Part shown: positions 22,211 to 33,074 of the stretch, piece after piece
Numbering within the stretch: position 1 is the first letter of the stretch
How the letters are laid out: the number at the start of each line of letters is the position of its first letter
Assembly: GCA_037127255.1 (NCBI GenBank)
Contig: JBANSL010000010.1
Span: 31,078,120 to 31,142,119, forward strand
DNA: 64,000 nt
Origin: Persicaria tinctoria
Lineage: Eukaryota > Streptophyta > Magnoliopsida > Caryophyllales > Polygonaceae
Direction: 5' to 3'
The notes under the pieces: model-generated
The model's input: only the letters and a program-made list of their open reading frames with translations
The model's database searches: none
What the model was told of the DNA's origin: nothing
Position numbers and translations under genes: made by a program

Positions 22211-23130
22211 GATGATATATGTTCCATGATGGTATCTAAATCTTAGTTATCTTCAATTCCATCCAAAAATTTGGCCTATTTCGGACATAAGTTAAAAAAA
22301 AAATCGACCTATAAATATATACTTAACAGGAAAAGAGTATCAATATTTATCAAAGCTTTGCATTTGCTAGTATAACTTCATAAATATGGGCTCTTGATGT
22401 TCATAGCTCATGTGCAGCTGTAGGATTTTCAGTTTCGTATGGAAGTTTATAGTATGGAATTTGGATACCGTGGGTCGACAATTAACACATAGCAGAGATT
22501 CGGGCTAACGATAAAGGAGCTTGTTTCATGCTTGTTAGCTTATTGTTTGCCAGTTTTATTCTTATTGCTTTATAAATTAGGTATTTGTTGGTGATTTTAT
22601 TCCTTCTTATTTATATCCTTACTTTGATATCAATACATTTGTCTGTCTATATGGGAATAAAGAAGATGAGATCACCCAATAGTTGACTTGGTTTAATTAT
22701 GTAATCTACTTTACTGGATTCCACTTTATCAAATCAATCAAATTACTTTTGAAACTAGAAAAATTGAACTAAATATGAATTTATCTGGATAACAATGGAT
22801 TTCAGTTCAAGTGGTTTGTTCATCACCAACAATCTTTTCATCACTGCCTTATTTGTAGCTCTTGTATAACCTTGTACAAAGGAGATAATACACGAAATTT
22901 CAGTACAAAGGAATTTATGGATCTGTTATCCTCTTAACAACTTTACATCTGCAAATAAAAGAAATTATCACCCAAACTGCTGTACTAGTAATTATGAGGA
23001 ATCATATATAAATTAGGAGGAATAACTGACAGCAGCTAACATGTAAATAGCACATCAAATTAGATTAGCTTATGTTTCATGTTTGGCAAGCAATGCACAG
23101 GTTTTTTTTTAGGGGGGTTATCACAATTAG
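22211..23130. other. MULE-2 interior without a recognisable gene
   Basis: AT-rich, no domain seen. It may include the 5' untranslated region or promoter of the PMD gene. Confidence 0.5.
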
Positions 23131-23132
23131 TT

Positions 23133-23368
23133 TCAAAATAAAACTCGCTTTTCAACTTTAGCTACTTTTTCAACCACCCACCAAACATATCCAATATTTG
23201 GTAAGGTAGCAAACCATATGGTCATTTTCAACCTTCCTTGGTTTATATCGTCTGGTAACCATTTCGTTACCCTCTGAACTATACCTATTGTGAATGTGCT
23301 CAAGTAGTATGACATCCCTATGATCACCGCCTGCATTGCGGTGGATGTGCTTCGGAGTGAATAATAAT
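23133..23368 (-). pseudogene. NPF (NRT1/PTR) transporter C-terminal fragment captured in MULE-2
   Basis: Minus-strand frame reading LRSTSTAM, then IIGMSYYLSTFTIGIVQRV, WLPDDINQGRL and FATLPNIGYVWWVVEK, ending at a stop at 23133. This is the order of the last two membrane helices and linking loop of plant NPF transporters, most like the NPF2 group (WLPDDIN followed by GRL and a final aromatic helix). Only about 75 codons are present, with no promoter. It is opposite to the PMD gene and ends ~65 bp from that gene's start. This is a transduplicated host exon fragment in the style of Pack-MULEs. Confidence 0.75.
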
Positions 23369-23433
23369 ATGTATGCTAATTGTTGGAGTCGAATAATAAT
23401 AACATGTATGGTAATTTCTCGTTTTCGTTACAG

Positions 23434-25510
23434 ATGGATAGGAGATCAGCACTACACGCATCCGCACGGCGTCAGCGCGCCGCTTCTAGGTCCGTATGCG
23501 AGACGGATCAGGCGGAAGGCGATTCGGCTGACGCTATGATACCGGAGCAGATGGCGCCGGTGGACCAGGATGTGCCCGAAGGTTCTCGGCGACGTCCTAG
23601 GGCCTCAAGAAGTAGGAATCAACAACGTGGAGGTCCGACGATAGAACCACTGCTGACGGGTCCAGCTCCAGGAGGCCCTCTTATTCCGGACCTACTTTTG
23701 GGATTTGAGGGCCACGTAGCTCATCACATTTGGGCTGGCGATGTAAGTCAAATCTTATACACGTCAATTACTGTATATGTTCATGTTAAATTTAATAATA
23801 TAGAGATTATTATCATTTTTCTTATTGCTGTATGTTTCCATAGGAACGGGAAACTTTGAAGTTACATATTCGTACGACACAACTTTCAAGGTGGATTTTG
23901 GACGAGGATCACATATGGTCAGAGCTTGTGTCAAGTAGTGGATTGGCACATCTCCAGACGTCAATGTACAGTAGGCACAACGGAAAGCTAATATCCGCGT
24001 TTGTTGAGCGCTGGCACCCAGAAACAAACTCCTTTCATATGCCGTTTGGAGAAATGAGTATCACGTTGCACGACGTATACTACTTGTTGGGGATCTGCAT
24101 TGCTGGAGACGTAGTCTCACATAACATGGACCCGAAGGCTGTGCTGAAAGAGCTAGTGGAGGAGTTGCAGATCACTGAGAGTGAGCTCATACAGAACCAG
24201 GTAGGGCGACGTGGCTTCCCATATGAATTTCTGGTTGAGCACTGTGAGGGCGAAAATGTAGATATTTTGCATCCTGAATCAATTGCAACCAGCTTACCTC
24301 CCGTTGTTGCGCAATCATAGTCAGGTGAACTGTTACTCTTGGGGCTCTGCGACCCTGGCATATTTGTACCATCGTTTGGGGGAGGCTTCACCTAGAGATT
24401 GCAGCCAGATGTGTGGTTGCATTACGCTGCTCGAGGTGCGTATTAAAATATATTTGCAATATTTTATTGTTTTTATTACAAATTTTTAGTGTTGATTATG
24501 TTCATTTTATTTATAATAGGCTTGGATATATTCATATTTTCCAAAATTTCGTCCTACCACATCGAACAATTGGAATAAGGAGACAGAGCCGTTTGCATGC
24601 AAATGGAAAGATGTCACTATGCCTTCACCGTACCCCAACTACAGAAAGATTTTGGACGGAATGCAACAGAATGAGGTATGTTTATCTTCTTCTTCAATGA
24701 ATATGTGGATCCAGTTTTTAATAAAATAGATTAAATAGATAGGAAATGATTGATTTGATCTGTTTGAATGCACACAGGTGGATTGGATGCCGTATGGACA
24801 TCTTGACTTTTACCACCCTGCTATAGCGCCATCTAGATTCCATGGCATAATCTCATGTCTGGATATTAATGAGCCCTATATGCCAGATCGATTCGCGAGG
24901 CAATTTGGTCGCCAACAGAGAATCCCATCTAACGTCATCAAGCCCAAGATTGCTAAGAGGGGTGTGAACAACGCAGACTACAAGGTCGTGTACGAGACTG
25001 GGGAGTGGGCTTGGAATCTTGTCCACATCCACTCCATGGACATACACATGATCGGCGATCAGAGTAGGTATCCTGGTGATGTGTCAGACGAATATGCATC
25101 GTGGTACGAGTCGTGAACACATCGGTTCGTACATCCTAGTTCCGCTCCGACTTCTGAAGAATCCATGGTAACACTATATAATTACATATTACTCTATTCT
25201 GCATTGTTATCATTCAATATATAAAGTACTTAGGTTTCTACTGCACGAATTCCAGCATATGCAGCGGGCCCTTGGACATCTCACCCCCTGGTTTGCCGAG
25301 GATAGGAGGTCGCAGGTGCCTGACGACGTTCACCAAAGCATGATGCATGCAGCGATTGAGCTAGGGTATATGAGCTTGAACGATCACACTCGTCGCACCA
25401 CGTTCGATGTTGGCCAAGGTAGCAACCCATCTAGAGAGGGTTGGGGATCATGGAATGACAACCCACCACCGAGTGGAGGTTGGGGTTGGGGGTGGGGGGA
25501 TCAGCAGTGA
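23434..25510 (+). pseudogene. Plant mobile domain (PMD, MAIN-like) gene of MULE-2
   Basis: Exons by GT/AG borders: 23434-23742 (MDRRSALHASARR, then LLLGFEGHVAHHIW), 23844-24435 (LDEDHIWSELVSSSGLAHL, FVERWHPETNSFHMPFGEM, ITLHDVYYLLGI, then YSWGSATLAYLYHRL), 24520-24675 (AWIYSYFPKFRP), 24778-about 25166 (VDWMPYGHLDFYHPA, AWNLVHIHSMDIHM), and 25234-25510 (QRALGHLTPWF, ending in a Gly/Trp-rich tail). PMD proteins are nuclear; Arabidopsis MAIN and MAIL1 silence transposons, and many PMD genes sit inside transposons. The copy is damaged: a frameshift with loss of roughly 30 residues near 24260-24300, and a TGA after SWYES at 25114. Both could be recent. Confidence 0.88.
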
Positions 25511-25837
25511 CATTTTCTGGTGTTTGGTAGCCGTAGATTATTCTATTTCGTAGTTGGAGACTATATGCTAGTAATGCTTTATATTATTTGTGAGAATTAA
25601 CAATGTTAGTGATTGTAGTTGGTAGTTCACAAACTTAAATATGGACATTGCGACCTTTGGTAGGATTCATGGGAGTTAAGTAGCGGGTGATTTATTAAGT
25701 AGCGGGTGATTTATTAAATTAGCTAACGAGACATACAAAATCATACTCGAAGTGATATGAAATAATGCATTGAAAATATAACAATGTTGGAAAACAATAT
25801 AAATAATCATATAATATCAAAGTAAAACAATTGCCTT
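25511..25837. other. Convergent 3' ends, no gene
   Basis: The gap between the PMD gene and the transposase stop holds a small duplication (GTAGCGGGTGATTTATTAA twice, about 25680-25716) and nothing else recognisable. Confidence 0.6.
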
Positions 25838-28800
25838 CTAATCAGAAATAGTGACATGATCAGCTCTTTTCCTTTGGACATCACCTTGTTCATACAGATA
25901 CGCATCAAGCCGCTCTTGGAGTAAGAAATCAAGGCCAGCAACGCTTTGTTGTCGATTAGGACGCCACATGGGTACAATAGGAGGTAGAGGTGCATCGGGT
26001 TGTAACGTTATCTGCATAGACAAAGAATGCATATCATAATCAGATCAGATAACACTTACAACTAAAATAGAAAGATATCTATGAATGTTGTACTTACACC
26101 ACTGAAATGTGCGCCTTCTAAAGATATCGTAATAAAACCCAAATCTTCAAGCCCCCAATCGGGTCGGACCGTTAGAGGAAGGAATGTCGACCCCACCGTC
26201 CCAGGACCGAACACAACAAAGATGCTCTGAAATGTCGTCGCAACCAACAGCCCCATATCAAAGCCATCAAGCCAAAACTCTGGTGGAGCATTCACACCAT
26301 CTTTAAACCAGTTTAGTGCTTTCTCCACCCTCGCGATGTCGTCGTTGCCTAATTGCCGAGCGTATAGCTGTGGACGAGTTCGTAATTCCGTAAGCATTTT
26401 TTGTCTGATCCTCTTCCAGTAATATTCTTCATCATGACCTCCTGAACGTGCAATCGCTCTGAATCCACAATTTCCATCAGGTGCCACAACATATGACTGG
26501 AAGACATATTTGTTCATGAATTCTGGAATAACACCAATGTGCGGACCCTGAACTAGACCAACTGCGGTAGGTTTTGCAGTCTTCGCTGCAACTACTACGG
26601 GGGACGACTTCTTCGGCAACGGAGGTCTACCTCGACTCCTTTTCCCGGGTGTACATTCGTCCGACCCGGCTGGCGAGCTCTGAATCGGTGTTACTGCTGG
26701 GGATACTTTATTTTGGGTGCTTGGGGGCCTACCTCGAGTTCTCTTGATCGGAGTCACTGGCATGAGTGCAGCCTTTTGAAACGGTGGAGGTGCATTTTGT
26801 GCCTTCTGGAGTTGAAGATCGGTGTATTCCCACCCACAAAGGTCGCGTTTGTTGAGGCTCCCTCGCGGGCGCCCCTTGGTCTGTACCACTTGCGGTTCTT
26901 TCAGATTTGTATGATGAGGGTTACGCATGCCATACATAGCAGTCGCCCATCGAAACTGTTCATCTGCAGAAGCTTTGGGGAAGTCGTTGAAGTACAAATC
27001 ATCCATCAGCGATCTAGCGACCCTGCGCTTTTGAGTGGCATCATCGTCAAGCTGGTCCGGATTATCATTTTGTGGGATATCAAGTTGTGTCCAGAAAGGA
27101 TGCATCGCCGACAAGGAGATCGGAATATCACGATTCTTATGACTCGCAACTGTGTGGTAGCATGGAAGTCCATATGTCACTTGAATTGTACAGTTACAAA
27201 CAGAGTCACATCGACCGTGCCGCTCAGCCTGCCGCTGCTCATCCATCAACAACTCCAAAGCCTTATGAGAAACAGAATGTTGCAGTAATCGAAACACATC
27301 TTCAGTTGCTACAGACGACATCCCTTTCAACCGAGATTCCCCAAACGATACTTTAATTTCACTTATTTGAACCTCAAGCACTGCATGCATGTTGGCGAAC
27401 ACAGAATCAAGACTCATTGCTCCCTTTGGATTCATGAACTGCTTAAATGTGGAATGCGCACCCTCGACTCTGGAATGAAGTAAGTAGGCAAGGAGTAAAG
27501 ATATAATATAATCAAATAAGACATGGAATACATTTTAAGTACAAAAATCAAGCATACCTGTTAGTGTTTCGGGTTCCCAAATGGAACACCTTATCCGTCC
27601 AAGCAGAAACAAGATTTTCTTTATAGTTTGTCAACCACTGCCGCTCCAAGTAGTTAACCAACCCTGATCTAGTTCTCCAGCTAGCACGTAGTCGATTTAG
27701 TCCGCTGACGTACTGCTCCTCAGTATGTGACCAGAGTAAAGACATGCACTCTCTCGCAAACCTATCTGCAAGCTTCACGTCTTTTGTAAGTTTCTTTGCT
27801 CTGTCCTCCAAGTTTTTTTGCACATGACGCCGACATAGGATTCGCTTGGTCCGGGGAAAGACAACTTTAATGGAATTAATCAAAGCGAGCTCTCTGTCGG
27901 TGGCTATGGCAGCAGGAGACTTTCCAACCAAGTTGAGGAGTTCAGCTATGACACCCATAACCCACAAGTAATTTTCAACAGTTTCCCCGCTCATAAACGC
28001 ACATGCTATGTTGTAGTTCTTCCACGTAGAAGTGAAGCCAATCACTTCAAAGAAAGGCATATTGTACCTATTTACATATTAGTGTGTTAAATCGATATAT
28101 GATGCTCTCTAATATGGAAATGTGCAATGGACTCAGAAACTTAAACAAGATTGACAAAGTTTACCTGTTCACTTTGTATGTCGCATCCATCACAAGTACA
28201 TAAGGGAATGCCTTTAGCAATGCAATAGAATCGGGATGTGCCCAGACAATGTCACTCAAAACCGGTGAGTTTGGCGTTGTTCTGTGCCGCACAAAATAAT
28301 TCAACTCCTTAGCCTTGACAAAAAATTGTTGGGGAACGCTTCTCCCCTGCATACCCTGCTTTCGGAGGCTGCCTCGTAAGTTGTACACTTGCTTCAGTTT
28401 TGTCACATTCCCGGGGTTCTTTTGAAGGGCTAACAAAATGTTCTTCGGCTTCGCATGACTTTCGGTCATGGTCTTAACCAACTCATGCTCTGCTGCTGTA
28501 GGCCTTCCGGCGAACGCATGCCCATGCAAACTCTTGTATATCTCGTGGTTGTGAACTCCTACTACCATCTCCACCTTCCAAGATCCCCTTTCACTCTCTA
28601 CAACTTTCACCATGAATGGACATCCACGTTTTTTCGTCTTCACGCGTTTATGGACGTCATCTTTCACGGGTGCGTACGCTCCTTCTCTCTCGCAAAACAT
28701 CCATGTCCGGCCAAGTGTCTTCGCATCACTCTTGACAACACGTCTGATCACAATGCACATTTGATTCTCTTTGCCTTTATTCTTCACCCATTGTATAGCT

Positions 28801-30098
28801 TTCTCCCTACTGCTGAATGTATCCTTAGTAGTAAACAGTTCAGTGTAATCTGCTGAACAGGCTCAGTGGGCACTTCATTCTGCTCTGATTCACTCCGATC
28901 CATCTGCGTTCCCGCTGATGATGGGACAGGCAAAGTCCTTCCATATGGGGTACCCAAATCAGATGACAACTGAACGAGTTGCGCCCCATTATTTTCCTCT
29001 CTCTCAGTTGACGGGCTTGGCATCAGGGTGTTGTTTGGCACCGCAGTATCAAAACTGTAATTGATATACAATTCAGTGTCCTCGTTGTCCCCCTTACAAT
29101 AAACATTGAAACAAGCGTCAGACTCGACATACACTGACCCTTATTCTTTTTAACCTAATAAAGTTTGCAATGTTATATTCTGAATCGAAAATTTCATTAA
29201 CCCTAAAAAAGATTGCAATTTAATGAAAGTTTGCAAATTTATATTCTCAATGCCATAAAATTTCATGAACCCTTATTCTTTTTAACCTAATAAAGTTTGC
29301 AATGTTATATTCTGAATCGAAAATTTCATTAACCCTAAAAAAGATTGCAATTTAATGAAAGTTTGCAAATTTATATTCTCAATTCCATAAAATTTCATGA
29401 ACCCTTATTCTTTTTAACCTAATAAAGTTTGCAATGTTATATTCTGAATCAAAAATTTCATTAACCCTAAAAAAGATTGCAATTTAATGAAAGTTTGCAA
29501 ATTTATATTCTCAATGCCATAAAATTTCATGAACCCCTATTCTTTTTAACCTTAGAAATATTGCAATTTCATATTCTCAATCAAAAATTTCATTAACCCT
29601 AAAATATATTAAAAATTTCATGAACCCTAATTTCATTAACCCAAATTTATATTCTCAATCAAAAATTTCATTAACCCTAAAAAAGATTGCAAATTTCATG
29701 AAAGTTTCCAATTTTATATTCAATGACATGATATTTCATTATCGCTACTAATATTTCACTAATCCTACAAAAAAATTACAATTTCATGAAAGTTTGTAAG
29801 GTCATATTCGCAATGTCATAATATTTCATTAACCCTAATTCTTTTTAACCTTAGAAAGTTTAAAAACCAAAATTTTATCAATTCACCATAATTCTCAATC
29901 CAAAATCTCATTAACCCTAAAAAAGATTGTAATTTTATAAGCACAATATGTTAACATCATCAAATTTATTAATCATGAAAAATAAAGCTTTCTACACTCG
30001 ACACATAAACAAAAGAATTAGATACATACCCGTTGGAGTCCGAATTCCAGCGATATGTCTTCAATGCCTTTACTCCACTCATCGTTCCCTTTTGACAT
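25838..30098 (-). CDS. MULE-2 transposase: FAR1 domain, MULE DDE core, SWIM finger, C-terminal OTU cysteine-protease module
   Basis: Exons by consensus borders: 30098-30030 (MSKGNDEWSKGIEDIS, donor GTATGT); about 29129-28165 (acidic linker, then FAR1: FTTKDTFSSREKAIQWV, RGCPFMVKVVESERG, GVHNHEI, and VLVMDATYKVNR with the first catalytic Asp); 28067-27558 (PFFEVIGFTSTWKNYNIACA, ATDRELALINSIK with the second Asp, CRRHVQKN); 27469-26098 (VEGAHSTFKQFM, SWIM motif VCNCTIQVTYGLPCYHTVA, AT-hook-like KRTRGRPP and KRSRGRPP, then OTU with APDGNCGFRAIARSGG and GAHFSG); 26011-25838 (QPDAPLPPIVPMWRP to TAG). The OTU catalytic Cys and a His in GAHF are present. An apparent one-base shift lies near 28845, before FTTKDTF. 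The rest is open, so this gene is close to intact. Confidence 0.88.
29136..29560. repeat. 132-bp tandem repeat, three full copies plus decayed remains, in transposase intron 1
   Basis: The string TTATTCTTTTTAACC recurs at exactly 132-bp steps (29141, 29273, 29405), with a decayed copy at 29537. Units are nearly identical. Degenerate pieces of the same unit go on to about 29930. The array lies between exon 1 and exon 2. Confidence 0.92.
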
Positions 30099-30154
30099 GT
30101 TTACAACTTAATCAGTCGAGAAAATCGCACGGAAGGGTTTTCGAATGCCCACGT

Positions 30155-30162
30155 ATATTTAT
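30155..30162 (-). promoter_or_regulatory. TATA box of the MULE-2 transposase
   Basis: TATAAATA on minus, about 60 bp upstream of the ATG at 30098 and about 35 bp from the first palindrome of the right array. Confidence 0.6.
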
Positions 30163-30195
30163 AGGCCGATTTTCCTTTTTTATCACGTAACCAAA

Positions 30196-30460
30196 CTGGT
30201 CGCAACGACCAGTTCAGGGTATGGTCGCAATGACCAGTTCAGGGTATGGTCGCAATGACTACATCAGGGTCTGGTCGCAATGACCATCAACGTAGTTGGT
30301 CGCAATGACCAAATCAGGGTTGGCCGCAATGACCGCCTACGTGGTTGGTCGCAATGACCACATATGCTATTGGTCGCAATGACCACATATGCTATTGGTC
30401 GCAATGACCAATGGAGGAATGGTCGCTGCGACCATGTGTTGTTTTGGTCGGTGCGACCAT
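30196..30460. repeat. Right palindromic array of MULE-2 (GGTCGCAATGACC type)
   Basis: About twelve copies of GGTCGCAATGACC and variants (GGTCGCAACGACC, GGTCGCTGCGACC, GGTCGGTGCGACC), spaced 20-26 bp. The array abuts the transposase promoter. The outermost copies resemble those of the left array best. Confidence 0.92.
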
Positions 30461-30520
30461 CTGTCCTTGCGCTAAACGGCAAAATGCCTTGCGCTAAACA
30501 GAAATCGTGTAAAAATATTA

Positions 30521-30752
30521 CTACATCCGTTTGGCAAAACATGTCAATTTACTATTTACGCACGCTTTTTTAGGAGATAAAAACTATATAAAATATCTAG
30601 TTTTTTTAATAATTTTTTAACAATTTTGTAGTTATTATTAATAAGTACAAACTTGTTAAAAAAATTAAAAAAATGAAGATTTTATATAGTTTTTATCATT
30701 CTAAAGAAGCGTACGTGAATAGTAAACGACATCTTTTGTCGAACGGAGGGAG
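30521..30752. mobile_element. Stowaway-type MITE
   Basis: 232 bp flanked by TA. Its terminal inverted repeats are about 75 bp long (CTACATCCGTTTGGCAAAAC against the complement of the end CGGAGGGAG). The inner part of both arms carries AAAACTATATAAAAT. Confidence 0.92.
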
Positions 30753-30914
30753 TATGATTTAGGTGGATATTTATATTGGATGAACCAACGTAAAATTTGT
30801 GCATATCAAAAAATTTCTTTACCAAATTATCTTATATACGGGCGTTGTAGGCTAGTTTTTCACAAATAAAAAAATGAAGATTTAATAAATATCCAATATA
30901 TTTCATCTTAATTT

Positions 30915-31145
30915 CATTTCTCCGGAATGATCAGAGCAAGCGAGATGCGAAAGGGGCTGGAAGGAATCAAGGTAGCACCGTTGGCCCCTTCAATATCTCA
31001 TTTATTATTTGCCTATGACCGTGTTCTTTTTTTGGGAGCAACCTGTCAACAAAGCATGAAAATTATCAACATCTTCCATACTTATGGAGCAGCGTCGGGA
31101 CAACAGTTAAATTTCTCAAGAAAAAAAACACTTTTTGAAATTGAA
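30915..31145 (+). mobile_element. LINE reverse transcriptase fragment
   Basis: Reads GLEGIKVAPLAPSISHLLFA followed by YDRVLF, then MKIINIFHTYGAASGQQLNF. This is the RT block around FADD in plant L1-type LINEs, with the first Asp changed to Tyr (FAYD). It is short and lacks both ends. It belongs to a LINE group closer to the one at 45.5-50.4 kb (ISHLxFADD type) than to LINE-2. Confidence 0.82.
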
Positions 31146-31837
31146 GTTAGAACGCACCCCTCTTTTCTTTGCACGCGCCTCTCTTCTTCCCTTTGTTTCT
31201 CCTGATTCGCAAGCGCCCTCCCCAACCGGTTGGCCATTGCGCGGCTCTGCCGCTGCTCTTGGCCCCCTTTTTGAGCCCTACTCCTGAATCTCCCATCTCC
31301 AAATTTCATTACCCAAACAAATTTCAATTTAACCCTAATCTTCCAAGCACAAAGTCTCCCCACAAATCTCTTCAAACAACTATCCGTAGCCCCCAAATCG
31401 GCAATCACCAAGTCTGATTTTCCACATGCATCTTCTTTGGTGGGTGTCATTGCTCAATGTTGGCCTTGTTGAGGCTTGAGGACACCAATCTGGGCAATCC
31501 CTTTTCCAAATGGACCGACAATGCCAACCGCAAACATCTCCAGCAGAGCCTAGCTCCCTTCTCCGGTGCGTCTGGATCCCCATCTGTGTGTCCAATGTGC
31601 GGAGTTTGGTTGCCGCAGTTGTCCGCCTTGGCTGCTGCCGCCTCCTGCTGGGGGCCAACCCACAAAGCTTGAATCTCAGCCTGCTTATCAGGCTACTCTT
31701 AACCCACTCCAAATATGGAGATACCAAACATGCAAACTCAACCCTTCAAATAAAAAATTTCAGCACAAAACTTTTGAGTTGATCTCATGTTTTCTCAAAA
31801 CATTTATTTTCAAACTCTTCACTTTTAAGGCTCGAAT
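31146..31837. other. Gene-like but unrecognised GC-richer stretch
   Basis: C/T-rich with overlapping open frames on both strands (for example 31457-31672 plus with SVCPMCGVWLPQL). None shows a domain that I know. Confidence 0.35.
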
Positions 31838-31938
31838 CCTCAAAGGCAGTTGGGTCCAGTCTACCAACCCAAATTTAGCTCTAATCCAGGATTAGAGCTA
31901 AATTTGGGTTGGTAGACTGGACCCAACTGCCTTTGAGG
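31838..31938. repeat. 101-bp palindrome with 50-bp perfect arms and a 1-nt centre
   Basis: Arm 31838-31887 is followed by a single A (31888) and then by its exact complement (31889-31938). I compared the arms base by base and found no mismatch. Homology stops sharply at both outer edges. Confidence 0.95.
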
Positions 31939-31997
31939 CTGAGGTCAAGATGGGTGCCATTTCAGTCGGCAAAATCATACCCAAAGCAGATAAGTTC

Positions 31998-32127
31998 AAT
32001 CATAGTCCCCTATTCTCTTTAATAACTGGTTTAAGCACAAGCATTTATGCCTTTAATATTTGTTTGAATTTGGTGTTGTTGTATGAAATAACTGGTTTAA
32101 GCACAATCATAGTCCCCTATTCTCTTG
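31998..32127. repeat. Two short direct duplications close to the palindrome
   Basis: AATCATAGTCCCCTATTCTC occurs at about 31998 and 32106. ATAACTGGTTTAAGCACAA occurs at about 32023 and 32088. The order is A-B, then B-A. Confidence 0.9.
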
Positions 32128-32130
32128 ACT

Positions 32131-33069
32131 ACCATTGTCATGTTTATTTTACTATGATTAGCAAGATTAGGAGCCTGGCCAAAATTTCTTGTGGTATAAA
32201 CATTAAAAGGACTAATTCAACCTACTTCTTCGGGTTTGTTATTAGTGTGAACATATAATCTTTAACTTTGTTTTTTTGCCTAACCTGATGACACATGTGA
32301 TTTGGTTATATCATTCGATCCGCATAGCTACAGGGCTCGCCCTATTCTTTCTTTGGCTATTGTGGATTGATATGATTGTTGTTGGCAGTTAAAACCTATA
32401 TCTATTCACATGCATGATACTTTAATGCTAATTAGCGACCTTATTAAGATTTACAGTTTCTCTTTGTGCTACGGTCAGAATATAGCCTTCTTTGCTCCCT
32501 GTAATCTTGATTTTACCATTATGATTTGGATAATTATGGGTTATGTTAGTCGGAGGAATGATAGGAGAAGAAGAACCTCTCAGAAGAGGACCAAAGCCAG
32601 AAAGCTAAAAGATGAAGGTACGATTCCTGATCTTGATCCTAGAAACAAATATGAGTTGTGCCCCGCTGTATCCTTTATGGATTATGTGGAGGCAAGCAAA
32701 ACAACCTTTACACACCAACCATCCAACAACCAAACATTATCAAAACCTTTACACAGGCAAGAACATAGCAGCAGAACTCTATCCAGGTTACAAGGCTTCA
32801 ATGACAAATACCATAAGATAGCATTGAAGCTTAGGGGAGCCTACTTTAGGATCTAGAAGTACTCCAAGAAACAAGCAGCCAGTGAGTTGCAGAACCAGGA
32901 AATGGATAAAAAATGAACACAAACATGTTATTTACTCGATCAGAACTCTCACTTTGACTATAGTTATCCATGTTGTACCCCTAGCAAGGATAAAAATCAG
33001 AGCAAGTGTTGTAGCAATAAAGATAATTACGATTAGTGTCGGCTATTGGAATATAAGAGCATCCCCAAG
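32131..33069. other. Spacer with a weak unrecognised frame
   Basis: A plus-strand frame at 32410-32856 (MGYVSRRNDRRRRTSQKRTK, then EGTIPDLDPRNKYELC) is basic and could be a decayed exon. I recognise no family. Otherwise no feature. Confidence 0.3.
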
Positions 33070-33074
33070 AGATG

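Larger units (their letters stand above)
21485..30518. mobile_element. MULE-2: composite Mutator-like element with PMD gene, FAR1-OTU transposase and captured NPF fragment
   Basis: About 9 kb. Palindromic arrays with the same GGTCG..CGACC core lie near each end (21981-22118 and 30196-30460), about 0.5 kb and 60 bp from the presumed limits. Inside are a plant mobile domain gene (plus) and a FAR1/MULE/SWIM/OTU transposase (minus), which converge. CCGTTTAG-type strings recur in opposite orientation just outside both arrays (21515-21545; 30470-30500), but I could not align long terminal inverted repeats. A Stowaway element sits at the right limit. The outer boundaries are therefore estimates; the contents are well supported. 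Confidence 0.7.

Noticed and set aside
29136..29660. Telomere-like AACCCTAAA strings
   Set aside because: They occur once per 132-bp unit and not in tandem with a 7-bp period.
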